Program-made: the position numbers and the translations under genes | The notes under the pieces: generated by a model | What the model was told of the DNA's origin: nothing | The model's database searches: none | What the model saw: the letters and a program-made list of their open reading frames with translations, nothing else | From: Candidatus Ruthia magnifica str. Cm (Calyptogena magnifica) | Lineage (GTDB): Bacteria > Pseudomonadota > Gammaproteobacteria > PS1 > Pseudothioglobaceae | Direction: 5' to 3' | DNA length: 64,000 bases | NCBI RefSeq assembly: GCF_000015105.1 | Contig: NC_008610.1 | Location: forward strand, 1,054,001-1,118,000 | In this document: in pieces, positions 33,139 to 43,133 of the stretch | Numbering within the stretch: the stretch's first letter is position 1 | Layout: every line of letters begins with the position of its first letter

Positions 33139-34692
33139 TTAGATATTTTTAAAATACTCAGTTAAAAATATATCAAAGTCCACTAAATCAGAGGCTTCAA
33201 TCTGTTGCTGCTTTTTGCATGAAATTTTTGCCTCATGATCCAAATAATCAAAGTGTTTTTGATTGATTGTATTAGATAAAAAATCACTTCTATACTGCTT
33301 AGATAATAAATTAGTATAATCAAAAAATCCCTTGTTACACTCTTTCATATGGCTAAGTATTATCGCAGAAGGAGTTAAATCTGGATTATTAATACGACAT
33401 GCTATATTCCGAACAGACACTTGATGGCTTTCACTTAGTAAGATTGCACATTGCTCAATTTTAGTCATAATATCGTTTCCCCACTTTTGAAGTGAAGTCT
33501 GTTTACCTCTATGCATTAACATTAATTTAGGGTTACGTCCCTCATGGGCAACTAATTGGTCATTAGTGTTAATTTCAAACTGCCCTGAGGTAGAAATAAC
33601 ACAGGATGTCTCAAGTAAACAAAACAACATAAAGGCCTCTAGAAAATAAATTTGTGTCTTATCGATACCTAGTGGCAAGAGTTGATTGATATCTATTGAT
33701 CTTAACTCAACATAACCAATACCACTACCACTTAACGTATCTAGAGGCTTTTTATCTAACTCAACCAGTGGTTTTGGGCGTACAGAAGCATAATACTCAT
33801 TTTCAATCTGCAAAATATTGGCATTAAGTTGTTGATATTTCCCATGGCGCTTTAAACCAATCGTTTCATACTCAGAACAAGAGGTTTGCATGCCTACTTT
33901 AAGACTATTTATATAATGGCTCAAACTATTGTAATTGGCCTTAACACCTGCCTCATTCTCAGCCAAATTCTGATAGCCAATATCCCCCATACGTAAAGAA
34001 GTGGCATAAGGCTCATACAAAGTTGACTCATTAAACTCAATCAGTGAATGAGCATGATAGCCTTTTAAAAATGATTTACACACAGCAGGCGATGCGCCAA
34101 ATAAATAAGGAATTATCCAACCATAACGCACTATATTACGGGTTAAGCCCATATAGCTATTATCAATAAATGACCTTAATGCCTCTGTAGGAGCGAACAA
34201 CATTTGATATTTTTGCCAAAACTCATGAGAAAATGAATAATTAAAATGGATACCTGCAATAATTTGCATCACACTGCCGTAACGATTTGCCAGCCCTTGA
34301 CGATAAATTGTTTTCATCATGCCTTGGTTAGAAGTACCATATTGAGCAATAGGAATGGTGGTTTCACCACGGATGGCACAAGGCATGCTTGTCGGCCAAA
34401 AGTTTTGATCCTTAGGCAAATGATAATACAAATAATGCTGTGTGTCTTCTAAAAAAGACAGCATTTCTACCGCATTACTAAACGGTGGCGTTACCAATTC
34501 TATTAATGACTCAGAAAAGTCCGTAGTAATATTAGGGTGTGTTAATGCACAACCAAAAGTTTGAGGATGTGGCGCTTGAGAAATACCACCCTTTCTTGAC
34601 ACACGTAACCCTTCTTTTTCTAGACCCATTAAATTGCCCTTCAATAGCCCATTATATGGCTTTAATTGTTGAATTTTTTCCTGTAATTGCAA
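33139..34692 (-). CDS. gshA: Glutamate-cysteine ligase
   Basis: The 517-residue protein matches the gammaproteobacterial GshA type in length (E. coli 518) and in NLMGLEKEGLRVS, TDFSESLIELVTPPF and YVELRSIDINQLLPLG, which hold the glutamate- and metal-binding acidic residues. It catalyses the first step of glutathione synthesis. It is first in a minus-strand run gshA-mnmE and is divergent from the MutT-ThiE gene with 48 bases between starts. Confidence 0.95.
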   Translation of the reverse strand: MQLQEKIQQLKPYNGLLKGNLMGLEKEGLRVSRKGGISQAPHPQTFGCALTHPNITTDFSESLIELVTPPFSNAVEMLSFLEDTQHYLYYHLPKDQNFWPTSMPCAIRGETTIPIAQYGTSNQGMMKTIYRQGLANRYGSVMQIIAGIHFNYSFSHEFWQKYQMLFAPTEALRSFIDNSYMGLTRNIVRYGWIIPYLFGASPAVCKSFLKGYHAHSLIEFNESTLYEPYATSLRMGDIGYQNLAENEAGVKANYNSLSHYINSLKVGMQTSCSEYETIGLKRHGKYQQLNANILQIENEYYASVRPKPLVELDKKPLDTLSGSGIGYVELRSIDINQLLPLGIDKTQIYFLEAFMLFCLLETSCVISTSGQFEINTNDQLVAHEGRNPKLMLMHRGKQTSLQKWGNDIMTKIEQCAILLSESHQVSVRNIACRINNPDLTPSAIILSHMKECNKGFFDYTNLLSKQYRSDFLSNTINQKHFDYLDHEAKISCKKQQQIEASDLVDFDIFLTEYFKNI

Positions 34693-34740
34693 AAGAGACT
34701 CAAATGCTAAAATAGAGTTATTTTACATCAGGAGAAACTT

Positions 34741-35664
34741 ATGGAAATAATCAAGACAGTTGTGGGTGTTTTACGCAACAAAAACCAAGAAATACTCATT
34801 TCAAAACGTAAAAAAGAACAATTTATGGGTGGCTTTTGGGAGCTTCCTGGCGGCAAAATTGAAACTGGAGAATCGCTAAAACAGGCTATCATAAGAGAGT
34901 TAAAAGAAGAATTAGGCATACAAGTTAATCAATTAACCCTTCATAAAACTATGATGCATAAATATGAAGATAGAGCTGTTCAATTAAGTATTTATAACAT
35001 AAATGAGCACCAAAATACGCCTTTAGGTATTGAAGGTCAAGCAATATCTTGGGCTAGTGTTGATGAATTAAATAACTATAAACTATTGCCCACCATGAAA
35101 GCATTTATTAGCTCTATCACCTTGCCCAATAAATACTGGATCACTCCATCAAGCAATCACCAAAGTGATGAATGGATGGGAAAATTTAATCAAAAGCTCA
35201 ATTCAGACATAACACTGCTTCAACTGAGAAGCAAGATAGAGTTAGATAACTCCTTTATTAGAGAGCTTAACAACAAATGTAAGAAAAATAACATCAAATT
35301 ACTGCTTAATACCATTAATAAAACCTTCAATGAACCCTATTGCGATGGTTGGCATCTCACCACTACTGAAATGCTTAAATTGAGTAAAAGACCTTGCGCT
35401 GATAATAAACTATTGGGCGTATCCACACACAATCTAACTGAAGCACTAAAAGCTCAAACAATGGGTGCTGATTTTGTTGTCATCTCCCCCGTACAAACCA
35501 CCAAAACTCATCCAGACACTATTTCTCTCGGCTGGGATATAGCCAAAGAAATCGTAGATAAACTCAATATTCCTGTGTACTTTTTAGGCGGAATGGCACT
35601 TAAAGACCTAGAAAAAACCCAACAACTTGGTGCGCAAGGGATTGCAGGAATTAGTGCTTTTTAG
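34741..35664 (+). CDS. MutT (Nudix)-ThiE fusion protein
   Basis: The 307-residue product joins two domains. Residues 1-128 form a MutT-type Nudix hydrolase: the box G38-x5-E44-x7-R52-E53-L-K-E-E-L-G-I60 is perfect. This family clears 8-oxo-dGTP. Residues about 130-307 match ThiE/TenI phosphoribosyl-fold proteins (LLQLRSK, GWHLTT, GVSTHN, FVVISPVQTTKTHP, PVYFLGGMA). ThiE joins the thiazole and pyrimidine moieties of thiamine, but this shortened domain is more TenI-like and may not be a true synthase. Such fusions are known in gammaproteobacteria. It uses the ATG at 34741. Confidence 0.88.
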   Translation: MEIIKTVVGVLRNKNQEILISKRKKEQFMGGFWELPGGKIETGESLKQAIIRELKEELGIQVNQLTLHKTMMHKYEDRAVQLSIYNINEHQNTPLGIEGQAISWASVDELNNYKLLPTMKAFISSITLPNKYWITPSSNHQSDEWMGKFNQKLNSDITLLQLRSKIELDNSFIRELNNKCKKNNIKLLLNTINKTFNEPYCDGWHLTTTEMLKLSKRPCADNKLLGVSTHNLTEALKAQTMGADFVVISPVQTTKTHPDTISLGWDIAKEIVDKLNIPVYFLGGMALKDLEKTQQLGAQGIAGISAF

Positions 35665-35673
35665 AAATACCAA

Positions 35674-35898
35674 TTAAAGACGCTTATAAACACCTTTTGA
35701 TGTCCGACTTTCACCACCAAAATAACCAATCTATCATTATTAATTTCATAGATAGTTCGATAAAATCGATTATTATCTTTAGTTTAATTGTACTGGAACT
35801 TTTTGTAAGATTTTCAATTTTATTTTGAATAAATTATGTTTTACAAGTCGTTTTAAACACTTAATAACACTAGATCTAAATTCAATTAAATATTGCAT
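35674..35898 (-). pseudogene. Remnant of a RelE-family toxin
   Basis: From ATG at 35898: MQYLIEFRSSVIKCLKRLVK matches the RelE N-terminus. After a short damaged middle with stops, NRFYRTIYEINNDRLVILVV and VGHQK match the RelE core (YRVIYEI...LVILVVKVGHR). A one-base loss then shifts the frame; in the shifted frame GVYKRL and a stop complete the expected C-terminus. RelE cuts mRNA in the ribosome. I see no matching antitoxin gene upstream. Confidence 0.75.
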
Positions 35899-35904
35899 CT
35901 AGAC

Positions 35905-36519
35905 TCCTAACTGTACCCACATCTTTGAGAAAAAATATTATCATCATACGTTGCCAAAGCTTTTTTGTATTTTCAATAGTAGCAAAATCCTTTATAACAT
36001 CTGCCGTAAAACCATTTGAAAATTCTTCAGTCACTTCAGAATGAACTGCACTTCCAAATGTTGGAATATCATTAGTTTTAGCTCTATTATCCAAACACCA
36101 TGGTCAGTAGCTACATTAATACTAATAGTTGAGTCACTACTTTTAAAAGAATAGTTTGCACATCCATAATCTTGATTTGATTTTTGGTTAAATAAATTCT
36201 ACCATCAATAATGTCAAATGAAGTTCTACAATCATACTGGTCTGTGTCTTCTTCGACACTTTTAACTAATATTGCTTTTAAACCATCGTTAAATTTATTT
36301 TCATACATTGATAATGTTGTAGTCATTCCACTCTTTTTCTCTACCTCAGTGTATAATGCACATGCCTTCGCAAGTTTTTTTCTGTGTTTCTATTCTATTA
36401 AAAAATAATTCGTTATCAACTCTACTTTTGCGTTTTTAATATAGCCCTATAATGCCCAGTAAGATGAATTTTTTACCAGGATTTTCTTTCTTTATTTGTT
36501 TAACATTCCTAACCACCAT
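35905..36519 (-). pseudogene. Unidentified gene remnant
   Basis: Read in shifting frames, a protein-like sequence runs from MVVRNVKQIKKENPGKKF and a short hydrophobic piece (ILLGIIGLY) through RIETQKKLAKACALYTEVE, AILVKSVEEDTDQYDCR and SDSTISINVATDHGVW to SEVTEEFSNGFTADVIKD. Stops and at least three frameshifts break it. I cannot name the family. An N-terminal hydrophobic stretch and the following layout could fit a small anchored or pilin-like protein, but that is a guess. Confidence 0.4.
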
Positions 36520-36725
36520 TAGGTAGCAGACGAAATGTACTTATCTCGTTCAATCATTGGTAAATAGAAGTGCAATATTTTCAAACTTACTAAGGTATTA
36601 GATGTATCGTTTGAATGGATAGCAACTGGCGTAGAAAATGAACCCTAAACAAAGGGGCTCTAGTAACTTTTTAAGTGCTACAACCGCTTAGGGTTATGTC
36701 CTTTACAAACATATTCTTTAGAATA

Positions 36726-37320
36726 TTAAGCTCTAGTTAAGATAAATACATCATAAAATTCAACGTCAACCTTGGTGACAGTTTTTACTAGTTCATTAAA
36801 GTCAGAGCCAATAATCATGACATCATCAACCAATAAAACTTTTTTACAAAACATAACTTGTATACTAAATACTCCTTTAATTTCTTTTTTTCGTTACTCT
36901 AGATTTAGTGATGATAGTGGTTTGGTGACCTTTATACGCCTAGCACTTTGCGTGTCAATAATTGTATTAGTATTTTTAATAATGGCTCTATAGTAGTTCA
37001 AGTTATAGCCTCGATCTTTGACTTAGAGACAAGGAAATAATGACATCATAATTACTGTTTTTTTAATTATTGAACGGTATAAATCATATAATTAATGGGT
37101 AAAATAATCATCAATACACAATTGGTGTTTAATAAACTGTACACAAGCGTGAGAATAACCATAGAAAACATAAGTTTTGTAAAAGGTAGGAGAGTTTTGG
37201 ATCAAATACTCGTCATAAAGGCTTAAATTAGAGGAAAGTTTAACTACGAAGATTATCATTAACAACAAAACTAGATTCGCACGTTTTACACACACAAAAC
37301 TTTGCAGTTTCGAAGCAAAG
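36726..37320 (-). pseudogene. comF: Remnant of the competence protein ComF
   Basis: Pieces match ComF in order. A Cys-rich start contains CVCKTCESSFVVND. SPTFYKTYVFYGYSHACVQF follows. RGYN begins the phosphoribosyltransferase part. Then come KEIKGVFSI and KKVLLVDDVMIIGSD, the PRPP-binding loop, and it ends DVFILTRA. Several stops and frameshifts separate them. ComF supports DNA uptake in competent bacteria, so this is a lost natural-transformation function. Confidence 0.78.
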
Positions 37321-37340
37321 TAGGTAAAATTTATTGGGAA

Positions 37341-38075
37341 TTAACCTCTGATAAAAACCCATATTGTATCATCAGACATATCTGTTCTAAATTGATAATC
37401 TTCTTTGTCAAAACTTTTCAAATCCTCTGATTGGGTGGTTCTGTTTTTCCTCTGGCGCGCTTAACATAAATACCAAATAATTTTATAAGCATTATTTTTA
37501 AACTCTTTAAAAACGACGCTTATGATTTTGGCATTCAAGGCTCTTTGATCAATACCTTTAGAATATTCATTAGAGGTAAGATTAATGATGATGTCGGTTT
37601 CATTTTCATTTAATATAGTTGAAATCTCACCACTCCAAAACTCATATAAACTTTTACCCTTAGTGTTGTTTTCAAGCCGAGCCCCAATCTCCAAACGATA
37701 GGGCTGAATTAATTCAAGTGGACGAATTACGCCATATAAGCCTGACAACATGCGTAAAGTATTTTGCGCAAATTCTAAATCTATCTTTGATAAAGAGAGG
37801 GCATCAATGCTATTATAAATATCGCCCTTGAATGCAAGTAATGCTTACTTAACATTGGTCAGATTAAAAGAGATTGAAAATGTTTGAAAGCGTTCATGGT
37901 TTAAACTTGCCAGTTTATTACTAATTGACATCAGCTCCGCTATCTCATCTTGGGTTTTGTCTTTGAAAAGATCAATTAATATTTTAGATTGTTTAATTTG
38001 GCATATTTACGTGTATTTATCAATGTTAAAAGTAGAAAAATCTTGGATTTTTGAAGGGTAAATAATGGCTAACAT
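37341..38075 (-). pseudogene. yaaA: Remnant of YaaA (peroxide-stress protein)
   Basis: From ATG at 38075: MLAIIYPSKIQDFST, a stop, then SNKLASLNHERFQTF, LLAFKGDIYNSIDA, and a long open piece (37461-37751) with LSGLYGVIRPLELIQPYRLE, GKSLYEFWSG and NAKIISVVFKEFK. The C-terminus continues in another frame (KRARGKT) and ends DDTIWVFIRG. The order and content match YaaA (about 258 residues). YaaA limits iron-driven damage during peroxide stress. The remnant lies just upstream of gltB on the opposite strand. Confidence 0.88.
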
Positions 38076-38216
38076 TAGATAAAAATTGATTGACATTTTT
38101 ACCTTAATATTTTTAATAAATACATCATTAAAATGGTACATTAGAGCTATTAATAGAATATTTTATACGTTATAATTAGGAGATTTTTTTAATTTTTATT
38201 TTGTAGATTTTAACCT

Positions 38217-41200
38217 ATGAGCACCCAATTATTACACCCACCTAAAGCATACGGCCTTTATCATCCAAATAATGAAAAAGAGAATTGTGGCATAGGTTTT
38301 ATCGCCCATATTAAAGGCGAATCTTCACATCAAATTACCCTTGACGCTTTAGAAATGTTATCCAGAATGGACCATCGTGGCGGTTGTGGTTGTGAAACTA
38401 ATACAGGTGATGGTGCTGGTATTTTAACCAACATTCCGCACAGGTTTTTTATTCAAGAAATTAAGCGTTTATTTGGTGTATCGGTTGAAAAAAGTGCTTA
38501 CAGTGCTGGTAATATTTTTTTACCACAAGACGACAAGCAAAGAGCACATTGTATGGATTTGTTAGAAAAATCTGTTGCACGCGAGGGTCAAACTTTTATT
38601 GGCTGGCGTGATGTTCCTATTAATACTGATAAAGCCGATATTGGCAATATTGCTAGAAAATCCCAACCCATAATCAAGCAGTTAATTATTGCGCGCGCCG
38701 AGAAAATTGACACGCCAGCTTTTGAACGCGCACTATTTATTATCAGAAAACACACCTCAAATATCATTAGAACAGATGAAACTTTGTCCCAAGCATTATT
38801 GTTCTACATTTGCAGTCTGTCAAGTAGTCTTATTGTTTACAAAGGTATGTTGATGGGCTCTCAAATACTTGATTTTTATCAAGACTTATCTGCTATTGAA
38901 TATTCAACCTATTTAGCAATGGTGCACTCACGTTTTTCGACCAACACATTCCCTTCATGGGATAGAGCACAACCTTGTCGCTATATGTCACACAATGGTG
39001 AAATTAACACTCGCCAAGGTAATTATAACTGGATGCATGCTAGAGAAGGCGTACTGAAAAGTGACCTCTTTAAAGATGACCTGAGTAAAACTTTGCCTGT
39101 TATTGAAACTGAAGTATCTGATTCTGGCAGTTTTGATAATGTGTTAGAATTTTTGATGATGAATGGCCGTACTTTACAAGAATCAGTACTAATGATGGTA
39201 CCAGAAGCTTGGCAAAATGACAACAATATGAGTGCTTCAAAGAGAGCGTTTTATGAATATTTCTCTAACGTTATGGAGCCTTGGGATGGACCTGCCTCCA
39301 TCGCCTTTACAGATGGCGCTTATATTGGTGCAGTACTTGACCGTAACGGCCTTCGCCCTTCACGCTACTATTTAACTCATGATGGGCGTGTTATCATGGC
39401 AAGTGAGGTGGGTGTGGTTGATGTGGCAACTGATAATATCAAAACCAAGGGTAGATTACGTCCAGGCAAGATGTTTTTGGTTGATTTTGACAAAGGAAAG
39501 TTGATTGATGATGAAGCGATAAAATCTGAATTTTCCTCAAAAAATCCTTACCAAGAATGGTTAAATGATCAACAAATATTCTTATCAGAATTACACTGTG
39601 AAATTGAGACTCATGGCTTTCATCCAGAATCATTAATTCATCGTCTAAAAGCATTTGGCTATAGCACTGAAACCTTACAATTTATGCTGTTACCGCTAGT
39701 TAACGAACTACGTGACCCTGTAGGCTCTATGGGTAATGACTCAGCGCTGGCGTGTTTGTCTAACCAATCACGCATTATTTATGATTATTTTAAGCAGTTA
39801 TTTGCACAAGTAACCAATCCAGCAATTGATTCTATTCGTGAAGAAGTGGTAATGTCATTACGTTGTTCTATTGGACCAGAAGGCAACTTATTAAACGACA
39901 ATGCTGAAAATGCACACCGCTTAGTTATTGACCATCCAATTTTAACTAATGAGGAGACCGCCGCATTAAGACACTGCAATCATCGTGGTTGGACAAGCAA
40001 AACTATTGACATAACTTACGATATTAATGAAGATAAAAAAGTATCTGAATTATTAGATAATATCTACGCTCAAGGTTCTCAAGCTATTAAAGATGGACAC
40101 AGTTTAATTGTATTGTCTGATCGTAATATTAGTAAAAATCGTGTTGCAATATCTAGTCTATTAGCCTCTTCTGCCCTACACAGATACTTAGTTGCCAGTG
40201 CTAAACGTACTCAAGTAGGTATTATTGTTGAAACGGGCGAAGCTCGTGAAGTTCATCATTTCTGTCTGATGATAGGTTTTGGTGCGGATGCGATTAACCC
40301 ATACCTTGCATTTGAAGCATTATGGCAAGCGCGTTGTGATGAAATCATTGACATTGAAAGTGATGATGCTATTATATCTGCCTATCGAAAAGGCATTGCC
40401 AAAGGCATGCTAAAAGTCATGGCAAAAATGGGCATTTCTACTTTAGAGTCTTACAAAGGTGCACAAATTTTTGAAGCAGTAGGTCTAGCTCCAGAAGTGA
40501 TGGATAAGTGTTTTTTTGGCACAGCATCTCGTATTGATGGCGTTAATTTTGACATCTTGCAAACAGAGAGTGAAAAACGTCATCAATACGCTTACCAAAC
40601 ATACTCTTTGGATAATTTAGGTCAATACCATTGGCGTAGTGGTGGTGAAAAACACATGTGGAACCCACAAGCAATCTCCAATTTACAATTAGCAGCGCGC
40701 AACAATGATGAATCAGCTTATTGGGCATTTTCCAAACACGCCAACGAACAAGGTACACACAACTCAACATTGCGTGGTTTGATGTCGTTTAAAAAATCCA
40801 ACCCAATTTCTATTGATGAAGTTGAAGGTGTTAAAGAAATTGTCAAACGTTTTGCCACAGGCGCGATGAGTTTTGGCTCTATTTCAGCAGAATCGCATGA
40901 ATCATTAGCCATTGCTATGAACCGATTAGACGGCAAATCAAACACTGGTGAGGGTGGTGAAGATACCAAACGCTGGACACCAGATACTAATGGCGACTCA
41001 CGCCGTAGTGCTATTAAACAAATAGCTTCAGGGCGTTTTGGTGTTACTATTGACTACTTAAATAACGCAGATGAAATTCAAATTAAGGTCTCACAAGGTG
41101 CAAAACCTGGTGAAGGTGGTGAGTTACCTGGTGCAAAAGTAGATAAAAGTATCGCCTCAATACGTCACTCCACACCTGGCGTAGGACTTATTTCCCCACC

Positions 41201-42716
41201 GCCTCATCATGATATCTATTCAATTGAAGATTTGTCGCAACTTATTTTTGATTTGAAACGCTCTAATCCAGATGCACGCATTAGTGTGAAGCTGGTTGCA
41301 GAAGTAGGTGTGGGCACGATTGCTGCAGGCGTTGTTAAAGCAAAATCTGATCATATTGTTATCGCTGGTCATGATGGTGGTACCGGTGCTTCACCACTTA
41401 CTTCAATCAAGCATGCGGGTTTACCATGGGAATTAGGCTTGGCTGAAACTCATCAAACACTAGTGATGAACGGCTTACGCTCACGCGTGGTTATTCAGAC
41501 AGACGGACAGTTAAAAACAGGTAGAGATGTTGCCATTGGTATTCTTTTGGGTGCTGAAGAGTTCGGATTTTCAACCGCACCATTGATCACCCTAGGCTGC
41601 ATTATGATGCGTAAATGCCACCTAAATACTTGCCCGGTCGGCATCGCTACACAAGACAAAGAATTACGTAAAAAATTTACAGGCAAGCCTGAATATGTGG
41701 TGAACTACTTATTTATGGTGGCACAAGAGTTGCGTTTAATCATGGCAAAACTTGGTTTTAAAACCGTTAATGAAATGATTGGCCGTGTTGATATGCTAGA
41801 AACGAATCAAACGCTTAACCACTGGAAGCAAGAAACAATTAATCTAGACGCCTTATTAACACCTGCTAAAAAGTCCAATAAAGACACAGGCACTTATCAA
41901 ACCATTGCTCAAGACCATCAATTGGAACAACAAATTGACAATATATTAATTAAACAATCAAAATCAGCCATTAACAATGCTGAAAAAGTTTGTATTAACT
42001 CTATTATTACCAATGTTAATCGTGCTGTAGGCACAATGCTCTCATCACACATTGTAAAAACACGAGGTGGCAATAATTTAAAAGATAACACCATTCATAT
42101 TAATTTTAAAGGCTCTGCGGGTCAATCTCTTGGCGCTTTCTTAGCAAAAGGCATCACCATAGAAGTTGAAGGCGACGCCAATGATTATGTTGGAAAAGGA
42201 CTTTCAGGTGGTCACATTATTGTTTATCCACCTAAAGATTCAACCTTTAATGCTGAAAATGAAATTATTGCTGGCAACGTTTGTGGTTACGGCGCAACAA
42301 GTGGTGAAATGTATTTATCAGGTTGCGTATCTGAGCGATTCTGTGTACGTAATTCAGGTGCTATTGCTGTAGTAGAAGGGGTTGGTGATCATGGTTGTGA
42401 ATATATGACAGGCGGTCACGTTATTATTTTAGGCGAAGTGGGTCGTAACTTTGGCGCTGGTATGAGTGGCGGTATTGCTTATATCTACAATCTAAATCAT
42501 ACATTTGAATTTATGGTCAACCCAACCATGATTGATCTTGATCCGATGGATGATGAGGCACAAATAAGATTGAAACAATACATTAACAATCATGCTAAAT
42601 ATACTGATTCAAAAGTAGCTAAACGTATTCTTGACAACTGGAACGATGAAATCATGCATTTTATCAAAATCATGCCAAAAGATTTCAAGCGTGTTTTGAC
42701 TCAAAACTCTAACTAA
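38217..42716 (+). CDS. gltB: Glutamate synthase, large subunit
   Basis: The 1499-residue protein has a 23-residue propeptide, then Cys24 (KENCGIGFIAH), the glutaminase nucleophile after cleavage. The glutaminase domain is followed by the central domain, the FMN-binding synthase domain (GEGGELPGAKVDKSIASIRH, HDGGTGASPLTSIKHAG) and the 3Fe-4S ligands Cys1128, Cys1134 and Cys1139 (C-x5-C-x4-C). The C-terminal GXGXG beta-helix domain closes it. A TATAAT at 38171-38176 may be its -10 box. The small subunit gltD, normally adjacent, is not in this window. Confidence 0.96.
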   Translation: MSTQLLHPPKAYGLYHPNNEKENCGIGFIAHIKGESSHQITLDALEMLSRMDHRGGCGCETNTGDGAGILTNIPHRFFIQEIKRLFGVSVEKSAYSAGNIFLPQDDKQRAHCMDLLEKSVAREGQTFIGWRDVPINTDKADIGNIARKSQPIIKQLIIARAEKIDTPAFERALFIIRKHTSNIIRTDETLSQALLFYICSLSSSLIVYKGMLMGSQILDFYQDLSAIEYSTYLAMVHSRFSTNTFPSWDRAQPCRYMSHNGEINTRQGNYNWMHAREGVLKSDLFKDDLSKTLPVIETEVSDSGSFDNVLEFLMMNGRTLQESVLMMVPEAWQNDNNMSASKRAFYEYFSNVMEPWDGPASIAFTDGAYIGAVLDRNGLRPSRYYLTHDGRVIMASEVGVVDVATDNIKTKGRLRPGKMFLVDFDKGKLIDDEAIKSEFSSKNPYQEWLNDQQIFLSELHCEIETHGFHPESLIHRLKAFGYSTETLQFMLLPLVNELRDPVGSMGNDSALACLSNQSRIIYDYFKQLFAQVTNPAIDSIREEVVMSLRCSIGPEGNLLNDNAENAHRLVIDHPILTNEETAALRHCNHRGWTSKTIDITYDINEDKKVSELLDNIYAQGSQAIKDGHSLIVLSDRNISKNRVAISSLLASSALHRYLVASAKRTQVGIIVETGEAREVHHFCLMIGFGADAINPYLAFEALWQARCDEIIDIESDDAIISAYRKGIAKGMLKVMAKMGISTLESYKGAQIFEAVGLAPEVMDKCFFGTASRIDGVNFDILQTESEKRHQYAYQTYSLDNLGQYHWRSGGEKHMWNPQAISNLQLAARNNDESAYWAFSKHANEQGTHNSTLRGLMSFKKSNPISIDEVEGVKEIVKRFATGAMSFGSISAESHESLAIAMNRLDGKSNTGEGGEDTKRWTPDTNGDSRRSAIKQIASGRFGVTIDYLNNADEIQIKVSQGAKPGEGGELPGAKVDKSIASIRHSTPGVGLISPPPHHDIYSIEDLSQLIFDLKRSNPDARISVKLVAEVGVGTIAAGVVKAKSDHIVIAGHDGGTGASPLTSIKHAGLPWELGLAETHQTLVMNGLRSRVVIQTDGQLKTGRDVAIGILLGAEEFGFSTAPLITLGCIMMRKCHLNTCPVGIATQDKELRKKFTGKPEYVVNYLFMVAQELRLIMAKLGFKTVNEMIGRVDMLETNQTLNHWKQETINLDALLTPAKKSNKDTGTYQTIAQDHQLEQQIDNILIKQSKSAINNAEKVCINSIITNVNRAVGTMLSSHIVKTRGGNNLKDNTIHINFKGSAGQSLGAFLAKGITIEVEGDANDYVGKGLSGGHIIVYPPKDSTFNAENEIIAGNVCGYGATSGEMYLSGCVSERFCVRNSGAIAVVEGVGDHGCEYMTGGHVIILGEVGRNFGAGMSGGIAYIYNLNHTFEFMVNPTMIDLDPMDDEAQIRLKQYINNHAKYTDSKVAKRILDNWNDEIMHFIKIMPKDFKRVLTQNSN

Positions 42717-43133
42717 CAAATCTTAAATAAAATAAACATGGTAACAACAAAAACATCCACCATACTGGGTTAATAGCCTCAAAACTTGAAGAAAGTTCAG
42801 ATTTTTTTAGCTCCGAGCTGAAAAAAGGTACGTAGAAATAAAGCATACACGGCTATTTTTATTAGTGATGCATATTTTTTGACTAGTCAAATCAAAGAAG
42901 ACACATCAATTTCAATCAGCCAGCCTATACAGCACTTAAAATTAAAAATGAATAGAGTCTAAATACATTCTACCAATAATTATTAAATAACAACGTTGAT
43001 TTTGAATTCTCATCAGCTCAATAAGGACAAGAGACCGCCAAACATATAATGTGTTATGAGCCAAGTGGTATTCTAGTGAAATTTATTATTCAAACAATTA
43101 AATTGTTACTTCAACAATAGGTTATGTTAACTT
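42717..43133. other. Gene-free stretch between gltB and folA
   Basis: About 415 bases without a gene. On the plus strand AIFISDAYFLTSQIKEDTSI reads open for about 35 codons, and other short pieces appear in other frames, but no family can be named. It may be eroded coding sequence downstream of gltB, where gltD might once have been, though nothing here resembles GltD. Confidence 0.4.

Noticed and set aside
36641-36695. Inverted repeat AACCCTAA / TTAGGGTT in the graveyard region.
   Set aside because: Eight-base arms 38 bases apart with no T run and no gene to serve; likely chance.
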